From assembly GCA_045567335.1 (NCBI GenBank), contig JBJLCZ010000012.1:1-64000 (forward strand): a stretch of 64,000 bases of DNA, read 5' to 3'. Below are positions 28,536 through 37,657 of this stretch, one piece after another. The first letter of the stretch is position 1. Every line of letters starts with the position of its first letter. Source of the DNA: Pelagilacustribacter sp045567335 (lineage in GTDB: Bacteria; Pseudomonadota; Alphaproteobacteria; Pelagibacterales; Pelagibacteraceae). Position numbers and translations under genes: made by a program. The notes under the pieces were generated by a model. That model did not search any database and had not been told where the DNA came from. It was given only the letters and a program-made list of their open reading frames with translations.

Positions 28536-30856
28536 GTTTTCTTTCTGTAGTTTATTAAACCTACAATTAATAAAAAAATAAGAGCAAAAGGGTAAACAAT
28601 AGCTTTATTCGGTCTTTCAGGGTTTTCAATTTTAAAATTACTTATAATGTCACCCATTTGAATGCCAGATTTTTTTGCCTCCCCTTTCCAATTTAATTTA
28701 TCAACAATTAATTTTTCGTTCTGATTGGTTAATGTTGCTCCATATTCTTCTAGATTGTAATTATTTTCAAATTTTCCTTTATCAATGACAAATAGTTTAT
28801 ATCTTTCCCCGTATTCAGTAACTCGTGTGACTTTTATGTGAACTTCCTTTGAGGGGTCAAAAGTTAAATTTTGAATATTTTCTGCTGAAAGTTTTTGTTC
28901 ATTAAATTTTGGATAGAATTTACCTAATACATAATCTGGAGCTAAAAAAGATAAAGATATGATTAAAAAAGCTATAGTCTCATACCACCTTAATTTATTT
29001 ATGAACCATTGTTGTGTGGCAGCTGTAAAAACTAAAATTCCAATCAAAGAGGTAATTATAACCAATAAAGCCTGCCAGATACTATCAACTCCAATTAATA
29101 ATAGCTCGTGGTTAAACAAAAAGACGATCGGTAAAATTCCTGTTCTTAAGCTATACCAGATGGCTTGAAGTCCTGTTCTTAAAGGATCGCCTCCAGAAAT
29201 TGCAGCGGCTGCATAAGATGCTAAACCAACAGGAGGTGTTACATCAGCCATCAAACCAAAGTAAAATACAAATAAGTGAACAGCTATTAATGGGAAGATA
29301 AAGCCCGAGGCGTTTCCAACATCAACTAATACTGTAGCCATTAATGATGCTACTACTACATAGTTTGCAGTCGTAGGTAGACCCATGCCGAGTAATAAAC
29401 AAAGCACAATAGTTAGTAAAATTAATATAATCACATTATCTCTAGCTATTGTCTCGATGACTATGATCAAATTAGTGCTAAGTCCTGTAGATCCTACTGC
29501 TCCTACTATTATACCTGCAGTGGCAATCGCTATTCCAACTCCCACCATGTTAATTGCACCTTTTTGAAGTCCTACAATAGTTTGGTTCCACCACTCAATA
29601 AAGCCAGTTTTATAATCTGAGTTTTTAATAATACGATTTATCAAATTCACTAAGATTAGAGAAATCGTTGCATAAAAAATTGAAAAACCTGCCGTATATC
29701 TCATGTAAACAAGTAGAAAAATTAAAACAAAAATTGGTATTAAAAAATGTAGTCCAGATAAAAAGGTTTTCTTCAGGTGAGGAACATCGGCATCGTCCAT
29801 TCCTTTAAGCCCTAATTTGAGAGCCTCTAGATGAGATATATAAAATAAAGCAATGTATGAAATGATAGCAGGTAAAAAAGCATGTTTGACAACTTCAAAA
29901 TAAGTAACGCCTATAAAACTTGCCATAACGAAAGCCGCAGCTCCCATGACTGGAGGCATGATTTGTCCGTTTACAGATGATGAAACTTCAATAGCCCCTG
30001 CTTTTTCTTGAGAGAATCCAGTCTTTTTCATTATTGGAATTGTAAAAGTTCCTGTTGTTACAGTGTTTGCAATTGAAGAGCCTGAAATCATGCCAGTCAT
30101 TCCAGAACCTAAAATTGCAGCTTTAGCTGGCCCTCCACGCATCTTACCAACCATTGCAAATGCTAAATCTAAAAAATATTTTCCACCGCCTGCAGTTTCA
30201 AGCAATGCTCCAAAAAGAACAAATAAAAATATAAAATCTACTGAAACCCCAATAGGTATTCCAAAGATGGCTTCTTGGTCAAACCATTGAAATCCAACTA
30301 ATCTTTTTATAGAAAGACCGCCATGAGAAATAATATCTGGAGCATATTTTCCAAAGTATGAGAATAATAAAAAACAAATCGCAATAATTACTAAAGGCAT
30401 TCCAATTGCTCTTCTTGTCGCCTCTAAAAGTATTATAATACCAATCGCTCCTATAATTAATTCAACAGGAACCTTAAATCCAAATATCTCTTTAATTAAA
30501 AGAATGCCACCTCTGTTAACTAAATCATCATAGAAAAAGTAAATATAAAGGCAACAAAATGCTGCGACAATACTTATAAAAATATCAAAAGCTGATATTT
30601 TTTTGCCTCTGACCATAGGAAAAATTAGGAAAGTCAGTGTTAGTGCAAAACCTAGATGTATTGCCCTTGCAGGAAGTCCTTTAAACATTCCAAAGTTGAG
30701 CCAAAAAGGGAAAGGAGAAGCATACCAAAGTTGAAAAAAAGTCCAAAGAATAGCTATCCCAAAAACTATTTTTAAATGGATACCTGATAAATTTCGAGTT
30801 GGTGAAATATCTTCCTGAATTTTATCTTTTATCTTACTTTGAATAGTTTGATTCAT
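28532..30856 (-). CDS. TAXI-TRAP transporter fused permease (DctQ-DctM)
   Basis: A 774-residue polytopic permease in which the small and large TRAP membrane subunits are one chain. The DctM-like core has GSGMTGMISGSSIANTVTTGTF, SSVNGQIMPPVMGAAAFVM and GMGLPTTANYVVVASL. The C-terminal part (about 640-750) is a soluble PDZ-like domain with LNWKGEAKKSGIQMGDII, then a last helix; this matches the DUF3394 region seen on such fusions. It works with the receptor encoded just upstream and separated by a terminator hairpin. Substrate unknown; TAXI systems commonly carry dicarboxylates or glutamate. Confidence 0.93.
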   Translation of the reverse strand: MNQTIQSKIKDKIQEDISPTRNLSGIHLKIVFGIAILWTFFQLWYASPFPFWLNFGMFKGLPARAIHLGFALTLTFLIFPMVRGKKISAFDIFISIVAAFCCLYIYFFYDDLVNRGGILLIKEIFGFKVPVELIIGAIGIIILLEATRRAIGMPLVIIAICFLLFSYFGKYAPDIISHGGLSIKRLVGFQWFDQEAIFGIPIGVSVDFIFLFVLFGALLETAGGGKYFLDLAFAMVGKMRGGPAKAAILGSGMTGMISGSSIANTVTTGTFTIPIMKKTGFSQEKAGAIEVSSSVNGQIMPPVMGAAAFVMASFIGVTYFEVVKHAFLPAIISYIALFYISHLEALKLGLKGMDDADVPHLKKTFLSGLHFLIPIFVLIFLLVYMRYTAGFSIFYATISLILVNLINRIIKNSDYKTGFIEWWNQTIVGLQKGAINMVGVGIAIATAGIIVGAVGSTGLSTNLIIVIETIARDNVIILILLTIVLCLLLGMGLPTTANYVVVASLMATVLVDVGNASGFIFPLIAVHLFVFYFGLMADVTPPVGLASYAAAAISGGDPLRTGLQAIWYSLRTGILPIVFLFNHELLLIGVDSIWQALLVIITSLIGILVFTAATQQWFINKLRWYETIAFLIISLSFLAPDYVLGKFYPKFNEQKLSAENIQNLTFDPSKEVHIKVTRVTEYGERYKLFVIDKGKFENNYNLEEYGATLTNQNEKLIVDKLNWKGEAKKSGIQMGDIISNFKIENPERPNKAIVYPFALIFLLIVGLINYRKKT

Positions 30857-30886
30857 TTAAGCTAGGATACCTTATTCTAAAAAAAA

Positions 30887-30912
30887 GGCCCAAGAAATAT
30901 TGGGCCTTTTTT
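30887..30912 (-). terminator. Terminator hairpin between TAXI receptor and permease
   Basis: GGCCCAA (30887-30893) pairs with TTGGGCC (30900-30906) around a six-base loop, flanked by A7 on one side and T6 on the other, so it can act on both strands. Lying between the receptor stop and the permease start, it would let most transcripts end after the receptor and some continue, giving excess binding protein over permease. Confidence 0.8.
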
Positions 30913-30932
30913 AATTAAACTAAAAAGTTGAA

Positions 30933-31937
30933 TTACATTAATCCAGCTTCTTTGTAGTACTTAATTGCCCCTGGGTGTAATGGAGCCGATAAACCATCAG
31001 CTATCATATTTTTCTTTTCCAGAGGTCCAAAAGCAGGGTGTTGTTCTCTGAAAGAATCAAAGTTTTCCATCACCGCTTTAGTAACTAAGTATACAAGCTC
31101 TTCAGAAACATCTGCGCTAGTTACAACTGTAGCTTTTACACCAAACGTTGTCGCGTCTTTTTTCTGATTAGAGTAAGTTCCTTTTGGAATTACAGCTTTT
31201 GCGTAATAGTCAGCACCATCAATTAAACCTTGAACTGGCGCACCAGTTAAGTTGATTGGGCTAGCTTTCGCTTTACAAGTAGCTGCTTGCTCCATAGCAC
31301 CATTAGGAAATCCAACTGAATATCCAAACGCATCTATTTTACCATCACAAAGAGCTTTTACTTGCTCAGATGAAGTAAGTTCAGTAGTTGCTTTAAACAT
31401 ACTCATATCTGCTCCCATAGCTTTCATTAATTCTTCCATAGTTCCTCTTTGACCAGAACCTGGGTTACCAATGTTAACTGTTTTTCCTTTAAGACTTTTG
31501 AAATCTTTGATTTTAGATTTCTTACTTGCCCAAATTTGGAAAGGTTCATTGTGAACAGAAAATACAGCTCTTAAATTACTAAACTGTTTTCCTTCCCATT
31601 TGCTTGAACCGTTGTAAGCGTGATATTGCCAGTCTGATTGGGCTACTCCAAATTGAAATTCACCGTCTTTGATTTGTCCAATATTGTAGTTAGAACCACC
31701 AGTTGATGGAGCTGTACATCTATATGCTTTAGCTGTTCCTTTTTTTCTTCCATGATCTGCACTTATCGCAGATTTATGCAACATTTTACAAATAGCGTTA
31801 CCAGTTTGGAAATAAACTCCAGTAGGCCCACCAGTTCCTATTGTGAAAAATTCAGCTGATTTTGCTATAGAAGTAATTGAGCTTGAAAAAGCAAACATTA
31901 CTAAAAAAGCAGAAACCATTGATATTATTTTTTTCAT
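30933..31937 (-). CDS. TAXI family TRAP transporter solute-binding receptor
   Basis: A 334-residue periplasmic receptor. The signal peptide occupies about residues 1-28 (ending ITSIAKSA). Mature family signs are TIGTGGPTGVYFQTGNAICKM, the GNPGSGQRGTMEELM segment and KAYRCTAPSTGGSNYN. The start ATG at 31937 has a strong AGGAGA site three bases upstream, unusual in this window and consistent with high expression. A -35/-10 promoter lies just before it. Confidence 0.95.
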   Translation of the reverse strand: MKKIISMVSAFLVMFAFSSSITSIAKSAEFFTIGTGGPTGVYFQTGNAICKMLHKSAISADHGRKKGTAKAYRCTAPSTGGSNYNIGQIKDGEFQFGVAQSDWQYHAYNGSSKWEGKQFSNLRAVFSVHNEPFQIWASKKSKIKDFKSLKGKTVNIGNPGSGQRGTMEELMKAMGADMSMFKATTELTSSEQVKALCDGKIDAFGYSVGFPNGAMEQAATCKAKASPINLTGAPVQGLIDGADYYAKAVIPKGTYSNQKKDATTFGVKATVVTSADVSEELVYLVTKAVMENFDSFREQHPAFGPLEKKNMIADGLSAPLHPGAIKYYKEAGLM

Positions 31938-31967
31938 ATGTCTCCTATTAGTTTGTTAATTACAAGA

Positions 31968-31996
31968 ATTTAACTATTTATGGAGAGTAAGGTCAA
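31968..31996 (-). promoter_or_regulatory. Sigma-70-type promoter of the TAXI receptor
   Basis: On the minus strand TTGACC (31996-31991) and TTAAAT (31973-31968) are separated by 17 bases, 30 bases before the receptor start codon. Together with the strong ribosome site AGGAGA (31946-31941) this marks the receptor as separately expressed from the aminotransferase gene upstream. Confidence 0.55.
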
Positions 31997-32005
31997 AGAA
32001 AATCT

Positions 32006-33244
32006 TTAGAGATTTTTAGCCCAAATAGATAATTTATTCACCCCTTCAACTACATTTGGTGCATATTTTTCCACTAATTTTTCACTTATAACATTATTAT
32101 TCGGAACATTGTTAAAAAATTCAGTTCCTTCAAAATCTGTGTAGCTAAGCCTTGTTAACATTTGTTTTGGTTTAAAGCCAAAATCAGATCCTGGCAACAT
32201 TGCAACACCGGTTTCATGTAAAATAGCTTCGCAGAGCGAAGATGAATTATTATATTTTTTGTTTAAAAATTCTGGCATTAAATAAAATGCTCCTTGAGGT
32301 GGTCTTATTAAAATTTTGTTTGATTTTAGATTATTGTAAACATAGTTTCCTACTGAATTTAAAATTTTTATTACTTTCAACTTATAATCTGTATAATCGC
32401 CACTGTATGCTTCTACTGCAGCATATTGAGCTGGTGTATTTACTGTAGAATATGACTCGCTTGCTAAAGATTGTAGACTTTTTAAAAAACTGGATAATTT
32501 ATTTGGCACAGCAAAGAAGCCTAGTCTCCAACCACCAGCTCCACACCATTTACTTAATCCACCACTCACAAAAGTAGCTTCAGGATAATATTTTGATATA
32601 GAATCATAATTATTATCAAATTTAAGATCTGTATAAATTTCATCGGATAAAACAATTATGTTATGTTTCCTTGCTAATTTAGCAATTTTTTCCAAGTCAT
32701 TGCATATAGTTCCTGATGGATTATTTGGAGAATTTAAAATTAATATTATATTTTTTTTTTTGCCTAGTAATTTTATTTTTTTTTCAATCTCTTTTACTGT
32801 AGGAAACCAATTATTTTCTCTTGATGTTTGTATCCAATGTACTTTATTTTTTGCAATCTGAGCTTGAGGCTCATATGAAACCCAACTAGGAGCTGGTAAA
32901 ATAATTTCTCCATTAAAGGCAACATGCATTAACAACATTGCTTCTTTAGAACCTGGAGTGATTAGTATATTTTCTTTTGGATATCTAATACCTATTCTTT
33001 TGTATAAATAATCTGATATTGCTAATCTTAATTCAGGCAAGCCTTGTATTGGAAGATAATTTTTTCTAAAAGCATTTTCTTTTAGAGCATTAACAATTTT
33101 TTGTGGAACAGGAAAAGGGGATTGGCCAAAACCAAAGTTGTAAACTTTTTTCCCGCTATTGGTTAACTCTTTAGTTTTTTCATTTATAACTAATGTAGAA
33201 GAAGGTTTTAATTTTATAATATTTTTTTTGACTAAATTCTTCAT
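32006..33244 (-). CDS. Class I/II PLP-dependent aminotransferase
   Basis: A 412-residue fold-type I aminotransferase. It has GFGQSPFPVP near residue 38, the NSPNNPSGT loop, DEIYTDL, and the pyridoxal-phosphate Lys in SGGLSKWCGAGGWRLGFF near residue 235. The C-terminal Arg region is MLTRLSYTDFEG. The amino donor is unknown. Upstream of the TAXI-TRAP genes on the same strand, it might act on an imported amino or keto acid, but the separate promoter weakens that. Confidence 0.9.
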   Translation of the reverse strand: MKNLVKKNIIKLKPSSTLVINEKTKELTNSGKKVYNFGFGQSPFPVPQKIVNALKENAFRKNYLPIQGLPELRLAISDYLYKRIGIRYPKENILITPGSKEAMLLMHVAFNGEIILPAPSWVSYEPQAQIAKNKVHWIQTSRENNWFPTVKEIEKKIKLLGKKKNIILILNSPNNPSGTICNDLEKIAKLARKHNIIVLSDEIYTDLKFDNNYDSISKYYPEATFVSGGLSKWCGAGGWRLGFFAVPNKLSSFLKSLQSLASESYSTVNTPAQYAAVEAYSGDYTDYKLKVIKILNSVGNYVYNNLKSNKILIRPPQGAFYLMPEFLNKKYNNSSSLCEAILHETGVAMLPGSDFGFKPKQMLTRLSYTDFEGTEFFNNVPNNNVISEKLVEKYAPNVVEGVNKLSIWAKNL

Positions 33245-33414
33245 AATAACTTTTTAATAAAAAGTTATCTCTCTCTATACGGGGACTGAGGGTTTTAAGT
33301 CAATTTAAATATTGAAATTAGAACATTTGACAAATTGATTCGGTCATGTTTTACTCTTATTTTGTTCTCAATGAAGATCTATATATAGTATAAATAAAAT
33401 TATCATACACAATT

Positions 33415-35880
33415 ATGCAAAATACCGTAAAAAAAATAGTAGCTCTCTTAGGTCCTACTAATACTGGAAAAACACATTTAGCGATAGAAAAAATGTTTGA
33501 ATACGATTCTGGTATTTTTGGACTTCCATTAAGACTTCTAGCTAGAGAAGTTTACGATAAATGTGTTAAAAAAATTGGCGTTAAAAAAGTAGCATTAATT
33601 ACGGGAGAAGAAAAAATAATTCCAAGCACTGCTGATTTTTATATTTGTACAGTCGAATCAATGCCTAAAGACAAAATTGTAGATTTTATTGCTATTGATG
33701 AAATTCAAATGTGTGCTGATAAAGAAAGAGGTCATATTTTTACCGAAAGACTTCTCAACTCTCGCGGTAAAAAATTAACTATGTTTTTAGGTTCTCAAAT
33801 TATGAAAAGTATTATTCAGAGTTTAGTTAAAAATGTTGATTTTATAAAAAAAGAAAGATTTTCAAAACTTACTTATTCTGGTTATAAAAAAATATCTAGA
33901 TTGGACAATAAGACTGCAATAATAGCTTTTTCAATAGAAGAAGTTTATGCAATCGCTGAACTTGTTAGAAGGCAAAAAGGTGGAGCTGCAGTTATAATGG
34001 GCTCTCTAAGTCCTAAAACAAGAAACTCTCAGGTAAATCTTTATCAGTCAGGAGATGTAAGATATTTAATTGCTACAGATGCAATTGGAATGGGTTTAAA
34101 TATGGATATAGACCAAATATACTTTTCTAATTTAAAAAAGTTTGATGGAAAAAAAACTAGAAGACTAAATTTAGTAGAAATTTCACAAATAGCTGGAAGA
34201 GCCGGAAGATTCAAAAATGATGGTAGTTTTGGAACAACTGGAGATTGTGAAACTTTAAATTCAGACGAAATTGAAAAAATTGAATCGCATAATTTACCTG
34301 AAACTAAGATCGTATATTGGAGAAATTCAAATTTAAATTTTGAAAATCCTGAAAAATTAATAGCCTCTCTCGAATTGAAACCAGAAAATAAGAATTTATT
34401 AAAAGTAAAAGATTCTTTAGATGAAAGTACCTTAAGATATCTTTTAAAAAAAGGCGCAGACAATATATTATACTCTAAAAATTTAGAACTCCTTTGGGAA
34501 TGCTGTCAATTGCCTGACTTTGAAAAAAAGGCATACGGACAACATTTAAATGTTGTAAATACAGTATTTAAATTTTTATCCACTAGAAAAAAAAGAATAC
34601 CTAATGACTATATGAAAGAACAACTAAAAGGCCTGGACAAAAATCATGGAAATATAGATGTATTAGCTAATAGAATTTCTAATGTTAGGACATGGGCATA
34701 CGTAGCAAATAAAAAAAATTGGGTAGAAAATTCTGATTATTGGATTCAACTTACAAAGAATATCGAAGACAGCTTATCTGACAAACTGCATGAAGAATTA
34801 ACTAGAAGTTTTATAGATAAAAAAATAAGTATTTTATCTCGTGGATTGAAACAAGACGTCATTCTTAAAACAGAAATAACAACAACAAATAAAGTTTTAA
34901 TAGATGGTCAATTTATTGGCGAGCTTAAGGGTCTTAAATTTCTGATAGAATTTACATCAAATAATTTAGACTCTGATTTAAAATCCATAAAAAAAGCTGC
35001 TAGAAAGGGAATTGAAAAAGAATTAAACAAAAGAGTCGAAAAAATTATAGAAGATAAAAAAATTAATTTAGAGGAAGATTCTAAGATTTATTGGAATAAA
35101 AATCCAATAGCTAGAATTAAAAAAGGAATAAATTATTTGAGCCCTAGTATTGAAATAATAGCGGACGATTCCCTCTCAAAACAATCAAAAGAAGACTTAA
35201 ATAATTTTTTGAAGGAATGGTTAAATAATCACATTAATAATGAACTTGGTGATCTAATTAATTTAACAAAATCACAAATTAGTAATAAATATTTAAGGGC
35301 CCTAGTCTTTCAAATATTTGAAAATAACGGAGTTATGAAGAGAGCGGAGGTAGATCATATTATTAAATTAATCAAAAAAGAAGATAGAAAAGAAATTTGG
35401 AAAATGGGAATTAAAATTGGTCGTTATCATATATATTTGCCCAGGATGCTGAAACCTAAAGCTGTTAAGCTTAGAATAAGTTTGTGGAAATTATTTTACG
35501 AAAATAATGCTAAAAATCAAATACCTACATTTGGTCTTAATTTTATAGTAAGTGAAAACTACAATAAAAAGTTTTTATTATTATGTGGGTTTGAAAATTT
35601 TAAAAACTACTTTATAAGAGTTGATATTTTAGAAAAATTATTTTTAAATATTCTTGAAAAGACATCAAATAACAGATTTAAGATTACTGCAGAAATGATG
35701 AATTTACTTGGATGTTCTAAGGAAAATTTTTATAACTTGATGACTTTAATGAATTATAAAAAAGATAAAGAGAAAGATACATATATATTTTATGGCAATC
35801 AGAAAAAAATAAGAAAATTTGAAAAAATAAAAAAAATTTCAAGCCCTTTTGACAAACTTGTGTCTTTAAATATTAAATAA
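33415..35880 (+). CDS. SUV3-like superfamily 2 RNA/DNA helicase
   Basis: An 821-residue helicase of the family that includes mitochondrial SUV3. Walker A is GPTNTGKTHL (residues 13-22), the Walker B variant is AIDEIQM, and motif VI is EISQIAGRAGRF. Family features include GLPLRLLAREVYDK and the GSLSPKTR region. The C-terminal half has helical, lysine-rich sequence without a recognised catalytic motif. In alphaproteobacteria it heads a block with ferredoxin and CarD, as here. A possible promoter is TTGACA at 33327-33332. Its job is probably RNA turnover or repair; that is inference from the family. Confidence 0.9.
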   Translation: MQNTVKKIVALLGPTNTGKTHLAIEKMFEYDSGIFGLPLRLLAREVYDKCVKKIGVKKVALITGEEKIIPSTADFYICTVESMPKDKIVDFIAIDEIQMCADKERGHIFTERLLNSRGKKLTMFLGSQIMKSIIQSLVKNVDFIKKERFSKLTYSGYKKISRLDNKTAIIAFSIEEVYAIAELVRRQKGGAAVIMGSLSPKTRNSQVNLYQSGDVRYLIATDAIGMGLNMDIDQIYFSNLKKFDGKKTRRLNLVEISQIAGRAGRFKNDGSFGTTGDCETLNSDEIEKIESHNLPETKIVYWRNSNLNFENPEKLIASLELKPENKNLLKVKDSLDESTLRYLLKKGADNILYSKNLELLWECCQLPDFEKKAYGQHLNVVNTVFKFLSTRKKRIPNDYMKEQLKGLDKNHGNIDVLANRISNVRTWAYVANKKNWVENSDYWIQLTKNIEDSLSDKLHEELTRSFIDKKISILSRGLKQDVILKTEITTTNKVLIDGQFIGELKGLKFLIEFTSNNLDSDLKSIKKAARKGIEKELNKRVEKIIEDKKINLEEDSKIYWNKNPIARIKKGINYLSPSIEIIADDSLSKQSKEDLNNFLKEWLNNHINNELGDLINLTKSQISNKYLRALVFQIFENNGVMKRAEVDHIIKLIKKEDRKEIWKMGIKIGRYHIYLPRMLKPKAVKLRISLWKLFYENNAKNQIPTFGLNFIVSENYNKKFLLLCGFENFKNYFIRVDILEKLFLNILEKTSNNRFKITAEMMNLLGCSKENFYNLMTLMNYKKDKEKDTYIFYGNQKKIRKFEKIKKISSPFDKLVSLNIK

Positions 35881-35882
35881 TA

Positions 35883-36287
35883 ATGAACAAAAACTTATTA
35901 AAAAAAAAAGATTTGACTGGAATAGCTGCATTATTGATTAATATAGCCAAGATAGATGAACATTATACAGAGGTGGAAAAGAAAATAATTAACAATTTTA
36001 TTAAAAAATTTACAAATAAAAGTGAAGAAGTAAATGAAATTTTTACAGATGCTGAAAAAATAGAAAAAAATTCGATTCAATTATTAGATTTTACAAATAT
36101 TATAAAAAAAAATTCTATAGAATTTAAATCTTTGGTAATAAAAGAACTTTGGCAAATAATCCTTTCGGATAGTAATGCGGATGATTTCGAAGTGAGTATG
36201 ATGAGAAAAATTTGTGGTTTAATTTATTTTCCAGATAAATTAAATGGAGAAATTAAATTACAGGTGTTAAAAGAATTAAAATTATAA
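35883..36287 (+). CDS. TerB-like helical protein
   Basis: A 134-residue all-helical protein with the TerB-type pattern: LLINIAKIDEHYTEVEKKIINNFI near residues 17-40 and LWQIILSDSNADDFEVSMMRKICGLI later. TerB domains bind metal through acidic residues in other families. It starts two bases after the helicase stop and overlaps the ferredoxin start by one base, so it belongs to the same operon. The role is unknown. Confidence 0.78.
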   Translation: MNKNLLKKKDLTGIAALLINIAKIDEHYTEVEKKIINNFIKKFTNKSEEVNEIFTDAEKIEKNSIQLLDFTNIIKKNSIEFKSLVIKELWQIILSDSNADDFEVSMMRKICGLIYFPDKLNGEIKLQVLKELKL

Positions 36288-36628
36288 TGACATATATTGT
36301 AAAAGATGAATGTATAAAATGTAAGCTAACAGATTGTGTTGAGGTTTGTCCTGTTGACTGTTTTTATGAAGGAGAAAATTTCTTAGCAATTAATCCAGAT
36401 GAATGTATTGATTGTGGAGTTTGTGAACCTGAATGTCCAATAGATGCCATAAAAGCAGATACTGATGAAAGCGTAAAAGATATGGATAAATGGTTGTTGA
36501 TTAATAAAAAGTTTTCTGCAATATGGCCTAATATTAATAAAAAAAAAGATCCAATGGCGGAGCATGAAAAATATAGATCAATAAAAAATAAGTATGAAAA
36601 GCATTTTTCAGAAAAACCAAATAAATAA
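36287..36628 (+). CDS. fdxA: Seven-iron ferredoxin (FdxA type)
   Basis: A 113-residue ferredoxin. Cys9 and Cys17 with Cys50 fit a 3Fe-4S site, and Cys21, Cys40, Cys43 and Cys46 fit a 4Fe-4S site (DECIDCGVCEPECP). The C-terminal tail after residue 65 matches the FdxA group (NKKFSAIWPNI). It lies between the TerB protein and carD, with 1- and 3-base spacing, as in other alphaproteobacteria. Electron partners cannot be told from sequence. Confidence 0.94.
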   Translation: MTYIVKDECIKCKLTDCVEVCPVDCFYEGENFLAINPDECIDCGVCEPECPIDAIKADTDESVKDMDKWLLINKKFSAIWPNINKKKDPMAEHEKYRSIKNKYEKHFSEKPNK

Positions 36629-36631
36629 TAT

Positions 36632-37327
36632 ATGATAAAAAAAAAGAAAACCGTAAAAAAAAAATCATTAAAAAAAACTAAAAAAGTACTTAAAAAAAAA
36701 TCTAAAATTAAAGTAGAAAAAACTAAAAATAAATTAAAATTAGATAAACTTAAAAAACCATCACCTTACTCTCAAGATGAAAAAGTTGAGATTAAAAAAA
36801 TAAAAAAACAACCTACTGAAAAAAAAGAATATAATATAAAAGACTTTGTTGTATATCCAAAACATGGTGTTGGAAAAATTATTGCCGTAGAGAAAGCCAA
36901 GATAGGTCAAATTGATATGCAATTTTATAAAATATTTATTGAAAAAGAAAAATTGACTTTGTCAGTGCCAATTAATCAACAATTCAATTTACGACCTATT
37001 GCAACTATAAATCAAATCAATAAATGTGTTTCAATATTAAAAACTAAACCAAAAATTAAAAGAACAATGTGGAGTAGAAGAGCTCAAGAGTATGACCAAA
37101 AAATTAATTCTGGGAAAATTTATGAATTGGCAGAAGTAGTAAAAGATTTAAACAAAAATACAGATATAATTGCAGATCAATCATATAGCGAAAGACAGCT
37201 TTTTGAAAAAGCTTATGAAAGATTGAAATCTGAATTTGAGGCAGTTTTGAAAGTCAGTCCTGAAGAAGTTCAAAAAAAGATGGATAAAGCTCTTGGGAGA
37301 AATACAAGCTTACAGCCTACAGAATAA
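36632..37327 (+). CDS. carD: CarD family RNA-polymerase-binding regulator with Lys-rich extension
   Basis: A 231-residue protein. Residues 1-66 are low-complexity and about half lysine (KKKKTVKKKSLKKTKKVLK). The RNA-polymerase interaction domain starts near YNIKDFVVYPKHGVGKI (residue 67), and the C-terminal DNA-binding helices include KRTMWSRRAQEYDQKINSG. CarD stabilises open promoter complexes, especially for rRNA promoters. Most CarD proteins are about 160-190 residues; the added basic tail is the difference here. A strong terminator follows the stop by two bases. Confidence 0.93.
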   Translation: MIKKKKTVKKKSLKKTKKVLKKKSKIKVEKTKNKLKLDKLKKPSPYSQDEKVEIKKIKKQPTEKKEYNIKDFVVYPKHGVGKIIAVEKAKIGQIDMQFYKIFIEKEKLTLSVPINQQFNLRPIATINQINKCVSILKTKPKIKRTMWSRRAQEYDQKINSGKIYELAEVVKDLNKNTDIIADQSYSERQLFEKAYERLKSEFEAVLKVSPEEVQKKMDKALGRNTSLQPTE

Positions 37328-37329
37328 AA

Positions 37330-37364
37330 AAACGCCCTTTTTACTTTTATTAAAAAGGGCGTTT
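37330..37364. terminator. Bidirectional terminator between carD and the polybasic ORF
   Basis: A 14-base-pair stem (37330-37343 with 37351-37364) with GC-rich core CGCCC/GGGCG and a seven-base loop. T-runs follow on the minus strand (TTTTTATTCT) and weakly on the plus strand, so it can end carD transcripts and those of the opposing polybasic mini-gene. Confidence 0.85.
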
Positions 37365-37378
37365 AGATAAAAAGGAAA

Positions 37379-37450
37379 CTATCTTTTTCTTCTTCTTTTT
37401 TTAGCTTTCTTTTTAGTTTTCTTTTTAGCTTTTTTTCTACGTTTAGCCAT
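37379..37450 (-). CDS. 23-residue polybasic mini-protein
   Basis: An ORF of 23 codons, ATG at 37450 to TAG at 37379. It starts MAKRRKKAKKKTKKKAKK and has 12 Lys and 6 Arg. It carries a good GGGAGA ribosome site seven bases upstream, a TTGACA promoter at 37528-37523, and a terminator just downstream. This full set of expression signals makes it much more credible than most 23-codon frames. It could be a ribosomal or RNA-associated extra protein or a nucleoid peptide; no family is recognised. Confidence 0.65.
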   Translation of the reverse strand: MAKRRKKAKKKTKKKAKKRRRKR

Positions 37451-37500
37451 CTTATCTCCCATTGTTCAAACAAATCTTTATGATTCGTTTATTAAGTTAA

Positions 37501-37528
37501 TCTTTAAGTTTTTTTTGTTTTATGTCAA
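37501..37528 (-). promoter_or_regulatory. Promoter of the polybasic mini-gene
   Basis: On the minus strand a perfect -35 TTGACA (37528-37523) is followed after 16 bases by TAAAGA (37506-37501). The start codon is 51 bases further. The rest of the gap to the acyl-CoA ligase (37529-37657) is nearly pure A/T with no other feature that I can support. Confidence 0.55.
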
Positions 37529-37657
37529 ATATAAATTAACTTTAAAAAAAATTATAAAATTAAAAATTTTTAATTATTTTAATAAAATAAATTAAATTTT
37601 AAAAAAGTTAGTAATTTCAATGTTTTTTAAGCTAATTAATAATTAATTTTAAAAATA

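Noticed and set aside
33346..33393. 15-codon upstream frame before the helicase
   Set aside because: Too short, without ribosome site or conserved feature; likely chance.
35883..36287. TerB gene as part of a tellurite-resistance or phage-defence island
   Set aside because: No other ter genes nearby; it is tightly coupled to helicase, ferredoxin and CarD genes, which are housekeeping.
37529..37657. A/T-rich stretch as a replication origin
   Set aside because: No DnaA-box cluster, no dnaA/dnaN/gidA neighbours; the composition is only slightly more extreme than in other gaps.
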